A stretch of DNA of 20,078 bases from Candidatus Alloscillospira gallinarum (GCA_904420055.1 CAJFTV010000125.1:1-20078), one strand, 5' to 3'. Counted from the first letter of the stretch, positions 13,303 to 20,078 are shown. A program made the numbers and translations. The notes: generated by a model from the sequence alone, not told the origin.

Positions 13303-14757
13303 TTAATGTACTCCGTCAAGAATTACGCCCTGTGACTTCAGGATTTCCTGAAGCTGCTTCACATATTTCTCGTCCTCAAGCTGGCGTGGTGTGACGCCCA
13401 GCTTTACGCAGAGAGCAGCAGCGGCGCCCGCGGCCTGACCGGTGACCATTGTCTCCTGCAAGAAGCGCTGATATGCGGCTCTCTCTGCTGAGACGTGCTT
13501 ACCGGCGATGAGAAGGTTCTCAATTTTTCTGGGTACGAGCATTCTGTATGGCATGTCGTATGAACCCCCGTCAGGAGGAGCGACAACGCCGTCTTTTGAA
13601 GCGGCAATAGTCTCATTTGTGGCCACGTGTACGGCGCCTGCGGCAAATGAGTTCTTGCCTATGCAGTCGTAGAACCTGCGGCCGGCGGCCACGTCGTCCC
13701 GGGACAGAATATAGTCGCCCATTATTCTGCGGCCTTCACGGAGACGGAGCTCCATACCAACCTTTGTGAGATAGGCGTTTTCAAAGCCGGGTACATATTT
13801 CTTAAAGGCCTTTATAGCCATAACAATCTGACGGCGGCATTCCTGCTCTGCATAGGAGAGATCCCAGGGGTCGCAGGACCAGATATTAGGCACCTGGGCA
13901 GAGTGCTGGAAATGTGCCTGGAAGTGGTCTGCATCAGGCCGCGGGGCAAGGAAGAAGCCCATACCGGCATATTCGTGCCAGTCGCCGTTTTCCTTGGCCT
14001 CTTTCATAATGTCGAAGAAGCCCAGCATGTCGCCCAGCTCACCGATGTCTTTGACATTGCGGATGAGCTCATAGCGCTCCTCCGGCGTCCTCTTGGCGTC
14101 GCCTCTTGGGACGAGCTGGTCAGGGTGAGCCTTGATATACTGAAGGACCTTGTCCCAGTCTACGCCGTCCATTGTGAAGCACACGGACTGTGGCTCGCTG
14201 TCCTCACGTGAGAGAAGCTCATAATCACAGCCTGCGCGGACGGCGATATCGCCCTCGCCTGTGCACTCGATTACAACCTTTGACTCGAAATAGACGCGGC
14301 CCTCGGCGTTTTCAACAACTACGCCGGTGACTTCATTGCCGTTGCGGATAACGTCTACAACGAGGGAGTGGAGAAGCAGTGTAACTCCGGCCTCCTCCAT
14401 CATCTGGAACATGAGAAGTCCCCACCACTCCGGGTCTACAAATGAGAATATGTAGTTGGAGCCTGAGCGATACTCGTTCATGTCTGTGGGCCTTGCGTGC
14501 TTTTCCTCAAGGAGCCTTCTGTGTGTCTCCCCGATAAATCCGTCTATAATCCTCTCTCCGCGTTCATTATAGAGATATGCGTATGAGAATCCCGGAGGGC
14601 CTGATACGTTCATCTGACCGCCCAAGGTGCCAAGCCGTTCAATAAGCAGGGTTTTTGCCCCGCCGCGGGCTGCGGCAATTGCCGCCGACACGCCTGATGT
14701 ACCGCCGCCGCAGACGATGACATCATATTTATATGACCTTTCCATTCGTTTAACCAT
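13303..14757 (-). CDS. FAD-dependent oxidoreductase
   Basis: The 484-residue protein begins with a strand-turn-helix dinucleotide fold, VIVCGGGTSGVSAAIAAARG, with the glycines at 17-19 and 22 and Glu40 at the end of the second strand (LLIERLGTLGGQ). ECTGEGDIA and the C-terminal NLLIAGKHVSAERAAYQR plus TGQAAGAAAALCVK are typical of the FAD_oxidored family (PF12831). These flavoproteins have no single known substrate. There is no signal peptide or membrane helix, so it is probably cytosolic. AAAGGAG eight bases before the ATG at 14757 supports this start over the internal ATG five residues later. It lies 67 bases downstream of the QueG-like Fe-S protein on the same strand, and probably receives or supplies its electrons. 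Confidence 0.85.
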   Translation of the reverse strand: MVKRMERSYKYDVIVCGGGTSGVSAAIAAARGGAKTLLIERLGTLGGQMNVSGPPGFSYAYLYNERGERIIDGFIGETHRRLLEEKHARPTDMNEYRSGSNYIFSFVDPEWWGLLMFQMMEEAGVTLLLHSLVVDVIRNGNEVTGVVVENAEGRVYFESKVVIECTGEGDIAVRAGCDYELLSREDSEPQSVCFTMDGVDWDKVLQYIKAHPDQLVPRGDAKRTPEERYELIRNVKDIGELGDMLGFFDIMKEAKENGDWHEYAGMGFFLAPRPDADHFQAHFQHSAQVPNIWSCDPWDLSYAEQECRRQIVMAIKAFKKYVPGFENAYLTKVGMELRLREGRRIMGDYILSRDDVAAGRRFYDCIGKNSFAAGAVHVATNETIAASKDGVVAPPDGGSYDMPYRMLVPRKIENLLIAGKHVSAERAAYQRFLQETMVTGQAAGAAAALCVKLGVTPRQLEDEKYVKQLQEILKSQGVILDGVH

Positions 14758-14824
14758 TGTTTTCGCTCCTTTATATGATTAATATATTTGCTATGCTGAA
14801 GATGTGAATTATATGCCGGAAATT

Positions 14825-15718
14825 TTAAAAAGCGCCGCGGCTTATGCCGGTCTTTTTAAATTTTTCTCCCCAGTTCCCGGCGGGACAATAGGAGAGGCAT
14901 TTACCACAGTTGTGAGATGTGTGGTGCTGTAGACCCGCCTCTGATACCGGCATATGGGTCTGAGCCTCCCACACCTCTTTATCGGTGGGATTTTCGCTGG
15001 TTACGTAATCGTCAAGTCCGCCCAGCTCCTTTGTCATTGCCAGCGTAGCGAGCTGGCATTTTGCACGGTCTATTCTGGCGTATTCAAAGTGGTAATCACC
15101 CAGATTTCCGGAGAGGGGCTCGCCGTCTCCGTTTTTTGACAGGGCGCAGGTGGGACATACCTTGGCGCATATACCGCATGTTTCCGGATTGCACAGCTTT
15201 TTGCCTGAGTAGAGCGGGTCGGGCTCTATCTCCAGCGTGGTGAGTATAACGCCGAACCTGTTGCGCGGACCGAATTCCGGCGTCATTACAAGGCCGTGCC
15301 AGCCAAATTCACCGAGGCCGGCGGCCACTGCCGAGTGGCGTATGCTTATCTGTACGCCGTTTGTCATTGGCCCTGTGGAGCAGGGAGTGGCACATGCGCC
15401 GGTTTTGCGCTCAATAAACTGGGCAATGCTGTAGCAGGCATATGTGAGTTCAAAGTTGGGGAGCATTGCGTAGCCGTAGGTGCCGTATATGCCCTTGAGG
15501 TCACGCCGACCGTCCTCAAATGCTCTGAAATTTACCTGTACGGCCCCGTCGAGGAGGCGGACGCCGACAACTATAATGGATTTGCACCCGGGAAGAATGT
15601 CACATGGGTGACGGCCGTGCGGTGCTTCATTAAAACGGTCAGGACTTGCTATGCCGCACATATCCATGCCGCGGGCAAGAGCAAGTTCTTTTAATTCAGC
15701 TTTAAAATTATTATTCAT
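14825..15718 (-). CDS. QueG-like 4Fe-4S protein (putative reductase)
   Basis: I start it at 15718, where AGGTG lies six bases upstream, giving 297 residues; the frame extends six codons further to 15736. The N-terminal half resembles the fold shared by epoxyqueuosine reductase and reductive dehalogenases (SIIVVGVRLL, then GEFGWHGLVMTPEFGPRNRFGVILT near 136-160). A first cysteine group, Cys176, 181, 184 and 188 in CNPETCGICAKVCPTCAL, has one gap longer than the standard C-x2-C-x2-C-x3-CP. A second, Cys271, 274 and 278 in NCGKCLSYCPAG, completes two probable [4Fe-4S] clusters. It is too short and lacks the C-terminal HEAT part of QueG, so it is unlikely to be the tRNA enzyme. It probably carries electrons for, or reduces a substrate together with, the adjacent flavoprotein. 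Confidence 0.82.
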   Translation of the reverse strand: MNNNFKAELKELALARGMDMCGIASPDRFNEAPHGRHPCDILPGCKSIIVVGVRLLDGAVQVNFRAFEDGRRDLKGIYGTYGYAMLPNFELTYACYSIAQFIERKTGACATPCSTGPMTNGVQISIRHSAVAAGLGEFGWHGLVMTPEFGPRNRFGVILTTLEIEPDPLYSGKKLCNPETCGICAKVCPTCALSKNGDGEPLSGNLGDYHFEYARIDRAKCQLATLAMTKELGGLDDYVTSENPTDKEVWEAQTHMPVSEAGLQHHTSHNCGKCLSYCPAGNWGEKFKKTGISRGAF

Positions 15719-15774
15719 AATATTCACCTGTATCATAAATAATCTGAATTGTCTGACTTTTGCATTGCAATATT

Positions 15775-15803
15775 AGTGTAAAATAAACAAAATAGAGTGT
15801 CAA
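15775..15803 (-). promoter_or_regulatory. Promoter of the Fe-S / FAD oxidoreductase operon
   Basis: On the minus strand, a perfect TTGACA (15798-15803), a 17-base spacer and TACACT (15775-15780). The leader to the ATG at 15718 is about 50 bases. Confidence 0.75.
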
Positions 15804-16030
15804 TAATCACTTACAAGCGTGGACATAAACTATATGGAATATCAAAAAAGGAAACACCGCTGTTATTCGGTGTGGTTTTGCCGGTGTTTTGCCTTGCGGA
15901 CACAATGTTTTTTGCCGGCGGATAAACATATGCTGTAATGAAAACGCCGCCTAATAGACAGGGCGGTGAAGAGGAATATTTTTAAATGCTGTGCTTTTTT
16001 CTCTGAACAGAGGGCATAAGAGAGCAAAAA
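15804..16030. other. Intergenic region between LysR gene and Fe-S operon
   Basis: No gene is visible. Short inverted repeats are present: ACACCG/CGGTGT near 15855-15874 and a GCCGCC/GGGCGG pair near 15951-15966. TTTTGCCGG recurs. These may be binding sites for the neighbouring LysR-type regulator or weak terminators; no clear T-N11-A LysR box was identified. Confidence 0.3.
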
Positions 16031-16069
16031 AGTGTCCCTTCCGCAGAAGAATAATGCGGAAAGGACACT
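16031..16069 (-). terminator. Terminator of the LysR-type regulator gene
   Basis: Arms 16031-16045 and 16055-16069 form a 15-bp stem with one C/A mismatch and a 9-base loop. On the minus strand it is followed by TTTTTTGC, about 60 bases past the regulator's stop codon. Confidence 0.88.
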
Positions 16070-16127
16070 GTTGTTTAACGGTGGTTTTCACAAAAACTGC
16101 ACGTATTTTTTGGCAAAAGTACTGAAC

Positions 16128-17051
16128 TTAAAAAACTGTCATATCGTCTGGGTTATCCGGTATCATATCGACAAACGCCTGTGCGTAGGGAGATATGTCA
16201 TCTGTCCGCCATGCAGCAGTGAGGTACGGCGTATTTTTTGTCACGGGCATGGGGTAGTATTTTATCTTGTCGCTGTCAGAGGTTTTTGAGAAATAACCGC
16301 AGAGACCCATTCCCTTGCCCTGCTTTATAATGCGGATAAGGGACTGGAAATTCGGCACGGTGCGCACCTCTTTTGGGATTATACCGTAAAGTGCGAGCTG
16401 GCTTACAGTATAGGAAATTGCGGCAATGTCGTCATTGTAGGGTATAGTGTAGAATATTTCCGTCTCAGGCTCCGGCAGGATAAGCGTATCACCGGAAGCA
16501 AGCTTGTGGGAAGATGACATGGCAAGGCACATTCTGCTGCGGCAGACGGGCTTTGTGGAAATACCTCTCAGGTCACTTAATACAAAGCTTGGAAGAAACA
16601 CAATGTCGCTCTGTCCGGTTATAAGCGAGTGCATAAGCTCAGAGAATTCATACAGGTTTTCAATGAGCTCAATGTCCGGATTAATCTGGGCAAAGCCCGC
16701 TATAAGGGCACGGAGCTTGTCATAATCCTGACTTGCGTCATATGTGCTGGGATAACCGATTTGGATTGTTTTACCATATTTTTTTGACATGCGCGAGGCA
16801 TATTGAATAGATTGTATAATATTGCTGTACGGCACGGCAAACTTGGAGTAGAGGTATTCTCCCTCCGGCGTGAGAGAAAGACCGCGGTTATTCCTGATAA
16901 AAAGCTTAAATCCGGTGCTGTCCTCAAGCCTTCGTATGGTTTTGCTTATAGACGGCTGCGATATGTAAAGCGAATCGGCAGCCTTGGAGATATTAAGGTG
17001 CTCCGCGACTGACAGAAACACATAGATTTGATACAGTGTGATATTGTACAA
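16128..17051 (-). CDS. LysR-type transcriptional regulator
   Basis: I start it at a TTG at 17051, six bases after a strong AAAGGAGGG; the longer frame to 17102 begins inside the -35 box of the promoter and cannot be the true start. This gives 307 residues, the usual LysR length. The N-terminal winged helix-turn-helix (LYQIYVFLSVAEHLNISKAA then YISQPSISKTIRRLE) is diagnostic. A substrate-binding domain follows (IQIGYPSTYDASQDYDKLRAL and onward) that senses a small effector. Downstream on the same strand lies the Fe-S/FAD oxidoreductase operon, a plausible target; the effector is unknown. It is not divergent from its target, unlike many LysR genes, so autoregulation or a remote target is also possible. 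Confidence 0.92.
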   Translation of the reverse strand: MYNITLYQIYVFLSVAEHLNISKAADSLYISQPSISKTIRRLEDSTGFKLFIRNNRGLSLTPEGEYLYSKFAVPYSNIIQSIQYASRMSKKYGKTIQIGYPSTYDASQDYDKLRALIAGFAQINPDIELIENLYEFSELMHSLITGQSDIVFLPSFVLSDLRGISTKPVCRSRMCLAMSSSHKLASGDTLILPEPETEIFYTIPYNDDIAAISYTVSQLALYGIIPKEVRTVPNFQSLIRIIKQGKGMGLCGYFSKTSDSDKIKYYPMPVTKNTPYLTAAWRTDDISPYAQAFVDMIPDNPDDMTVF

Positions 17052-17073
17052 GGCCGACCCTCCTTTACATGAT

Positions 17074-17102
17074 ATTTTACCACGGCTGACAAATATTTTC
17101 AA
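17074..17102 (-). promoter_or_regulatory. Promoter of the LysR-type gene
   Basis: On the minus strand, TTGAAA (17097-17102), a 17-base spacer and TAAAAT (17074-17079) with a TG three bases before the -10. Its place supports the TTG start at 17051 and gives a very short leader. Confidence 0.8.
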
Positions 17103-17130
17103 TTTTCAATTGCGGGGGATAATATAAAAA

Positions 17131-17164
17131 ATTCCCGGAAATACATATGTGTATTTCCGGGAAT
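17131..17164 (-). terminator. Terminator of rplU-rpmA
   Basis: A perfect 15-bp stem ATTCCCGGAAATACA / TGTATTTCCGGGAAT with a 4-base loop is followed on the minus strand by TTTTT. It begins 12 bases after the rpmA stop codon. Confidence 0.95.
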
Positions 17165-17175
17165 AGAATGCTTTG

Positions 17176-17439
17176 TTACTGTGCGATTTCCTCGTATACG
17201 GAAACCTGCTTGCGGTCGCGGCCGAGACGCTCAAAACGGACAATGCCGTTAATTTTTGCGTAGAGCGTATCGTCACTTCCGATACCCACGTTTGTGCCGG
17301 GGTGGATTTTTGTGCCGCGCTGTCTCACAAGGATATTGCCGGCGAGGACAAACTGACCGTCAGCTCTCTTTGGGCCGAGGCGCTTGGACTCGGAATCACG
17401 GCCGTTCTTTGTGGAACCCATACCTTTTTTATGTGCCAT
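17176..17439 (-). CDS. rpmA: Ribosomal protein bL27, without N-terminal extension
   Basis: The 87-residue protein MAHKKGMGSTKNGRDSESKR is a complete bL27 and contacts the peptidyl-transferase centre of the 50S subunit through its N-terminus. The start has GGAGGTG eight bases upstream. In most Bacillota the protein is made with an N-terminal extension (of the form MLKLNLQFFA) that the Prp protease removes; here the protein begins directly as in Escherichia coli. The gene follows rplU by 45 bases with no prp gene between them, which is consistent. A strong terminator follows; obg, normally next, is elsewhere. Confidence 0.98.
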   Translation of the reverse strand: MAHKKGMGSTKNGRDSESKRLGPKRADGQFVLAGNILVRQRGTKIHPGTNVGIGSDDTLYAKINGIVRFERLGRDRKQVSVYEEIAQ

Positions 17440-17484
17440 TTAAGTTACACCTCCGTAAATTAGGATTAGAGAAATTCCCTCAAA

Positions 17485-17796
17485 TCAGAGAGAAATGGAT
17501 TCAATCTGAACCTTGGTGTAGGGCTGTCTGTGGCCCTGCTTCCTGCGGTAACCCTTTTTGGGACGCATTTTGTAGACGTAAATCTTCTTGCCTCTGCCGT
17601 TCTTTACAACCTTGGCAGTGACCTTGGCGCCCTCTACCAAGGGCTTGCCAATGGACTGTAAGTCGTCGCCTGTCACAGCGAGAACCTGGTCAAAAGTAAC
17701 TGTCTCCTCGGCCTCTGCGGGGAGCTTTTCGATGTAGATAACATCGCCCTCAGCCACTCTGTACTGCTTTCCGCCTGTCACGATAATTGCTGTCAT
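17485..17796 (-). CDS. rplU: Ribosomal protein bL21
   Basis: With the ATG at 17796 the protein is 103 residues, the usual bL21 length, and starts MTAIIVTGGKQYRV as expected. A GTG at 17808 would add four residues not seen in the family. AAGAGGTG lies about ten bases before the ATG. KKIYVYKMRPKKGYRRKQGH (from about 71) is the basic rRNA-binding segment, and YRRKQGHRQPYT the conserved C-terminal part. bL21 binds 23S rRNA early in 50S assembly. It heads the rplU-rpmA operon, whose 5' UTR looks like the L21 leader. Confidence 0.97.
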   Translation of the reverse strand: MTAIIVTGGKQYRVAEGDVIYIEKLPAEAEETVTFDQVLAVTGDDLQSIGKPLVEGAKVTAKVVKNGRGKKIYVYKMRPKKGYRRKQGHRQPYTKVQIESISL

Positions 17797-17886
17797 TTCG
17801 TTTTTCACCTCTTACTTTTTAGAGACTCGCTTTAGCAGGAGGAGAGGCCATAGAGCCATCTCACTTGCACACCTGGTCAATGCGGC
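17797..17886 (-). ncRNA. L21-leader-like 5' UTR of rplU
   Basis: Between the predicted start of transcription (about 17886) and rplU, the RNA has a stem GAGA-GGC / GCC-TCTC with a bulged U and a 6-base loop, preceded by GGTGTGCAAG and followed by GCGAGTCTC. This layout is like the L21 leader of Bacillota, thought to mediate autoregulation by bL21. The match is by position and pattern; no covariance search was possible. Confidence 0.6.
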
Positions 17887-17892
17887 TTATCT

Positions 17893-17921
17893 ATTTTAGC
17901 ATCAGGTATGGCCAAAGTCAA
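17893..17921 (-). promoter_or_regulatory. Promoter of rplU-rpmA
   Basis: On the minus strand, TTGACT (17916-17921), a 17-base spacer and TAAAAT (17893-17898) with an extended TG. This is among the best promoters of the window, as expected for ribosomal protein genes. Confidence 0.88.
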
Positions 17922-17964
17922 GGAAAACAGAGAATTTTTTAAAGCTTTTCTGCAAAAATATGTA

Positions 17965-17983
17965 TGAGGCTTTTTGAGCCTCA
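17965..17983 (-). terminator. Terminator after the 58-codon ORF
   Basis: A 7-bp stem TGAGGCT / AGCCTCA with a 5-base loop is followed on the minus strand by TACATATTTTT. A second hairpin GCCGCT / AGCGGC (17990-17995, 18001-18006) lies just before it, closer to the ORF stop. Confidence 0.6.
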
Positions 17984-18024
17984 GTAGGTGCCGCTTTAAC
18001 AGCGGCGGTGCGGTCCTGCGCTCA

Positions 18025-18201
18025 TTACTGTATGTGTTCCTCTGCACAGTCGTCTAAAACGGGAACGCCCATGTGGTGGGAGGCCGCTTCAAATTTTTTC
18101 ATGCCGGTTGCGTCGTACTTGGGGCACAGCCGGGCTGAGGGGTCGGTGCTCATTGACGCCGCTTTTGTGACGGAGACTTTTCTCTTGATGCGTTTTTTCA
18201 T
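18025..18201 (-). CDS. Small 58-residue protein of unknown function
   Basis: An ATG at 18201 with GGAGGG six bases upstream opens a 58-codon frame. The protein starts basic (MKKRIKRKVSVTK), has Cys26 (ARLCPKYD) and Cys52 (LDDCAEEH), and ends MGVPVLDDCAEEHIQ. No signal peptide or membrane helix is seen. The ribosome site, correct start and following hairpins argue that it is translated. It lies between ackA and rplU on the same strand, about 210 bases after ackA and with its own terminator. I do not recognise the family; the GVPVLDD end is too short to assign. Confidence 0.65.
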   Translation of the reverse strand: MKKRIKRKVSVTKAASMSTDPSARLCPKYDATGMKKFEAASHHMGVPVLDDCAEEHIQ

Positions 18202-18369
18202 ATACTTCCCTCCATAAATTTAGTCGTGTCCTGCCTATTTAGTATTCCCGCGGTAATGAAAAATAAAGATACGGCAGAGAGAAACACAAAACGCCGGCCG
18301 CACTTTAATGCGGATATATGAAGCGTCTTAAATAATTTAAATCAAAGTAGTGCATGTAAAATAGAATTA

Positions 18370-18393
18370 CCCCGCCGTGGGCTTACGGCGGGG
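18370..18393 (-). terminator. Terminator of ackA
   Basis: A perfect 9-bp G+C-rich stem CCCCGCCGT / ACGGCGGGG with a 6-base loop lies 22 bases past the ackA stop. The minus strand continues TAATTCTATTTTAC, a weak T-tract. Confidence 0.7.
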
Positions 18394-18414
18394 CAAAATA
18401 TGCTGTCAGTAAAC

Positions 18415-19614
18415 TTATTTCTCGACAATTTCTTTTGTGTCTCTTGCGATGACAAGCTCCTCGTTTGTGGGGATAACGTATACCTGAACCCTGGAGCTGT
18501 CTTTTGAAATCTTCTGAACCTTTCCGCGGCATTTATTTGCCTCTTCGTCCAGTTCAATTCCCAGGTACTCAAGACCGGCAAGACAATCGCGGCGAATCTC
18601 AGGGGAGTTCTCACCTATACCTGCTGTGAATACAATTCCGTCAACTCCGCCCATTGCTGCGGCGTATGCGCCGATATATTTTTTTACACCGTATGTGAAC
18701 ATGTCAATGGCAAGCTGTGCCCTCTCATTGCCCTGAGCGGCGGCCTCGTCCAGGTCACGGAAGTCGGAGGATACGCCTGAGATAGCCAGAACGCCTGACT
18801 TCTTGTTGAGCATTGTGAGAGTCTCGGATACTGTGCAACCCTCAAGATTTGTGATGAACTCTACAACAGCGGGGTCCACGCTTCCGCAGCGTGTGCCCAT
18901 GGGAACGCCCTCAAGAGGGGTAAGGCCCATGGAGGTGTCAAAGCACTTGCCGTCTTTAACTGCGGCCATTGAGGAGCCGTTTCCAAGATGACATGTGATA
19001 ATTTTGGAGCCTTCTTTCTCAAGCCCCATAACCTTTATGGCCTCGCCGGAGACATAGCGGTGTGATGTGCCGTGGAAACCATAGCGGCGAACTCCGTTCT
19101 CCTCGTAATATTTATAAGGTACTGCATACATGTAGGAGCTGGCGGGCATTGTCTGATGGAAAGCGGTGTCAAATACTGCTACCTGGGGAACGCCGGGCAT
19201 TGCCTTCTCACATGCCTCGATACCCATGAGGTTTGCGGGGTTGTGAAGCGGGCCTAAGGGGAAGCAGTCGATAATTGCCTGCTTTACATCTGCCGTTACA
19301 AGCTGGCTCTCGGTGAACTTCTGACCGCCGTGGAGCACGCGGTGCCCTACAGCGCCGATTTCTGACATGCTGGCTACGACACCGTACTCCGCTGACACGA
19401 GCTTGTCAAGAACTGCCGCAATGGCCTCTGAGTGTGTGGGGAAATCCATGTCGGAGTCAAATACGGGTTTTTCACCGACTAAGGGAGTGTGCTTTAAATG
19501 TCCGTCAATACCGATACGCTCACACAGACCCTTGGCGATAATTGTCTCGGTCTCCATGTCAAAGAGCTGGTATTTAAGTGAGGAACTGCCTGCGTTGATT
19601 ACGAGAATTTTCAT
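18415..19614 (-). CDS. ackA: Acetate kinase
   Basis: The 399-residue protein is full-length AckA. KILVINAGSSSLKYQLFD is phosphate motif 1, VGHRVLHGGQKF carries the conserved Arg and His, ITCHLGNGSSMAAV is the central phosphate loop, GTRCGSVDP follows, and FTAGIGENSPEIR is the adenosine motif. It converts acetyl-phosphate plus ADP to acetate plus ATP, the main substrate-level phosphorylation of many fermenters. No pta is adjacent. GAGG lies nine bases before the ATG. It is monocistronic and divergent from tmcAL. With buk the window carries two acyl kinases of the ASKHA family with different substrates. Confidence 0.98.
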   Translation of the reverse strand: MKILVINAGSSSLKYQLFDMETETIIAKGLCERIGIDGHLKHTPLVGEKPVFDSDMDFPTHSEAIAAVLDKLVSAEYGVVASMSEIGAVGHRVLHGGQKFTESQLVTADVKQAIIDCFPLGPLHNPANLMGIEACEKAMPGVPQVAVFDTAFHQTMPASSYMYAVPYKYYEENGVRRYGFHGTSHRYVSGEAIKVMGLEKEGSKIITCHLGNGSSMAAVKDGKCFDTSMGLTPLEGVPMGTRCGSVDPAVVEFITNLEGCTVSETLTMLNKKSGVLAISGVSSDFRDLDEAAAQGNERAQLAIDMFTYGVKKYIGAYAAAMGGVDGIVFTAGIGENSPEIRRDCLAGLEYLGIELDEEANKCRGKVQKISKDSSRVQVYVIPTNEELVIARDTKEIVEK

Positions 19615-19651
19615 CTGTTCATACCTCTTGATATAATTATTTTTATGCTAT

Positions 19652-19661
19652 ACAATATTGT
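19652..19661. promoter_or_regulatory. Palindrome ACAATATTGT in the ackA leader
   Basis: A perfect 10-bp palindrome, imperfectly extended to 16 bp, lies between the ackA promoter and its ribosome binding site, within the divergent ackA-tmcAL region. It may be an operator; A+T-rich chance is possible. Confidence 0.25.
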
Positions 19662-19680
19662 GTATTGATTAACCTAAGAC

Positions 19681-19709
19681 ATTTTAATACCACGGCGGAT
19701 ATATTACAA
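19681..19709 (-). promoter_or_regulatory. Promoter of ackA
   Basis: On the minus strand, TTGTAA (19704-19709), a 17-base spacer and TAAAAT (19681-19686), about 65 bases before the ackA ATG. Confidence 0.65.
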
Positions 19710-19737
19710 TACTTTTTTTCTATCGGAGGCAAAAAAT

Positions 19738-20078
19738 GTGAAATTTGCCGGAATTATCTGCGAATATAACCCGATACATCTGGGGCATGTGTACCAAATT
19801 GACACTACACGGAGTATTTTGGGAGAAGAAAGCTGCATAATTTGCGTCATGAGCGGTAATTTTGTGCAGCGCGGAGAGGCGGCGGTTTTCTCCAAATTTG
19901 CAAGGGCGGAGGCTGCCGTCCGGGCGGGAGCAGACCTCATTGTAGAGCTTCCCGCGCATGTCAGCCTCTCCTCGGCGGAGGGGTTTGCCCGGGGGGCTGT
20001 GGAGCTTTTAAACGCCCTTGGCGTATGCACGCACCTGTCCTTTGGAAGCGAGACGGGGAACACGGATATGATATGCCG
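19738..20078 (+). CDS. tmcAL: tRNA(Met) cytidine acetate ligase, N-terminal part (3' cut by window)
   Basis: The GTG at 19738 follows GGAGG by eight bases; an ATG two bases earlier is out of frame and hits a stop. The visible 113 residues start MKFAGIICEYNPIHLGH, the nucleotidyltransferase-type HxGH motif of the TmcAL/YlbM family. They continue with CVMSGNFVQRGEAAVFSKFARAE and AGADLIVELPAHVS, all typical. TmcAL acetylates the wobble cytidine of elongator tRNA-Met using acetate and ATP through acetyl-AMP. Its place beside ackA (divergent) is common in Bacillota and is interesting because the enzyme uses free acetate. The rest of the gene is outside the window. Confidence 0.93.
   Translation, partial: MKFAGIICEYNPIHLGHVYQIDTTRSILGEESCIICVMSGNFVQRGEAAVFSKFARAEAAVRAGADLIVELPAHVSLSSAEGFARGAVELLNALGVCTHLSFGSETGNTDMIC

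Noticed and set aside
14825..15718. Epoxyqueuosine reductase QueG or a reductive dehalogenase
   Set aside because: The fold and Fe-S motifs are similar, but the protein is shorter than QueG, lacks its C-terminal part, and lacks the TAT signal and partner membrane anchor of dehalogenases.

Overview
The window looks like the chromosome of an anaerobic, fermentative Bacillota (Clostridia-type) bacterium of medium G+C. The evidence is strong AGGAGG ribosome binding sites, TTGACA/TATAAT-type promoters (often with an extended TGn -10), a butyrate kinase/phosphotransbutyrylase pair, an acetate kinase, Obg, DegV, a TmcAL (YlbM) homologue and an L21 leader. I see no tRNA, rRNA, IS element, prophage or CRISPR array. 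Every gene is intact except the two cut by the window ends.

Layout. (1) 1-2220: end of a protein resembling the uracil-DNA glycosylase superfamily; a stand-alone homocysteine S-methyltransferase-type protein on the minus strand; a divergent cytidylate-kinase-like protein. A perfect 20-bp palindrome sits just upstream of the latter's promoter. (2) 2220-6160: a fermentation cluster made of a CoA-acylating aldehyde dehydrogenase, phosphate butyryltransferase and butyrate kinase. Together they could oxidise an aldehyde to acyl-CoA and then to the free acid with ATP gain. A long A+T-rich leader precedes it and a hairpin-rich spacer lies inside it. (3) 6160-12000: a convergent DUF1835/DUF3658-type protein, then a co-directional run obg - HD phosphohydrolase - larB - larC - larE. 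The last three make the nickel-pincer nucleotide cofactor of LarA-type racemases, but no larA is in view. (4) 12000-17100, minus strand: DegV; a hairpin-rich gap; a FAD-dependent oxidoreductase with a QueG-like iron-sulfur protein (apparently one two-gene operon); a LysR-type regulator. (5) 17100-20078: rplU-rpmA with an L21-leader-like 5' UTR, a new 58-codon ORF, ackA, and the divergent start of tmcAL.

Most notable points: bL27 lacks the N-terminal extension usual in Bacillota and the Prp protease gene is missing from between rplU and rpmA; obg is separated from its usual rplU-rpmA partners; aldehyde dehydrogenase is linked to ptb-buk; lar maturation genes lack a local LarA; an uncharacterised flavin/Fe-S redox pair lies next to a LysR regulator; and a conserved-looking small ORF lies upstream of rplU. 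I found no clear evidence of a wholly new multi-gene system.
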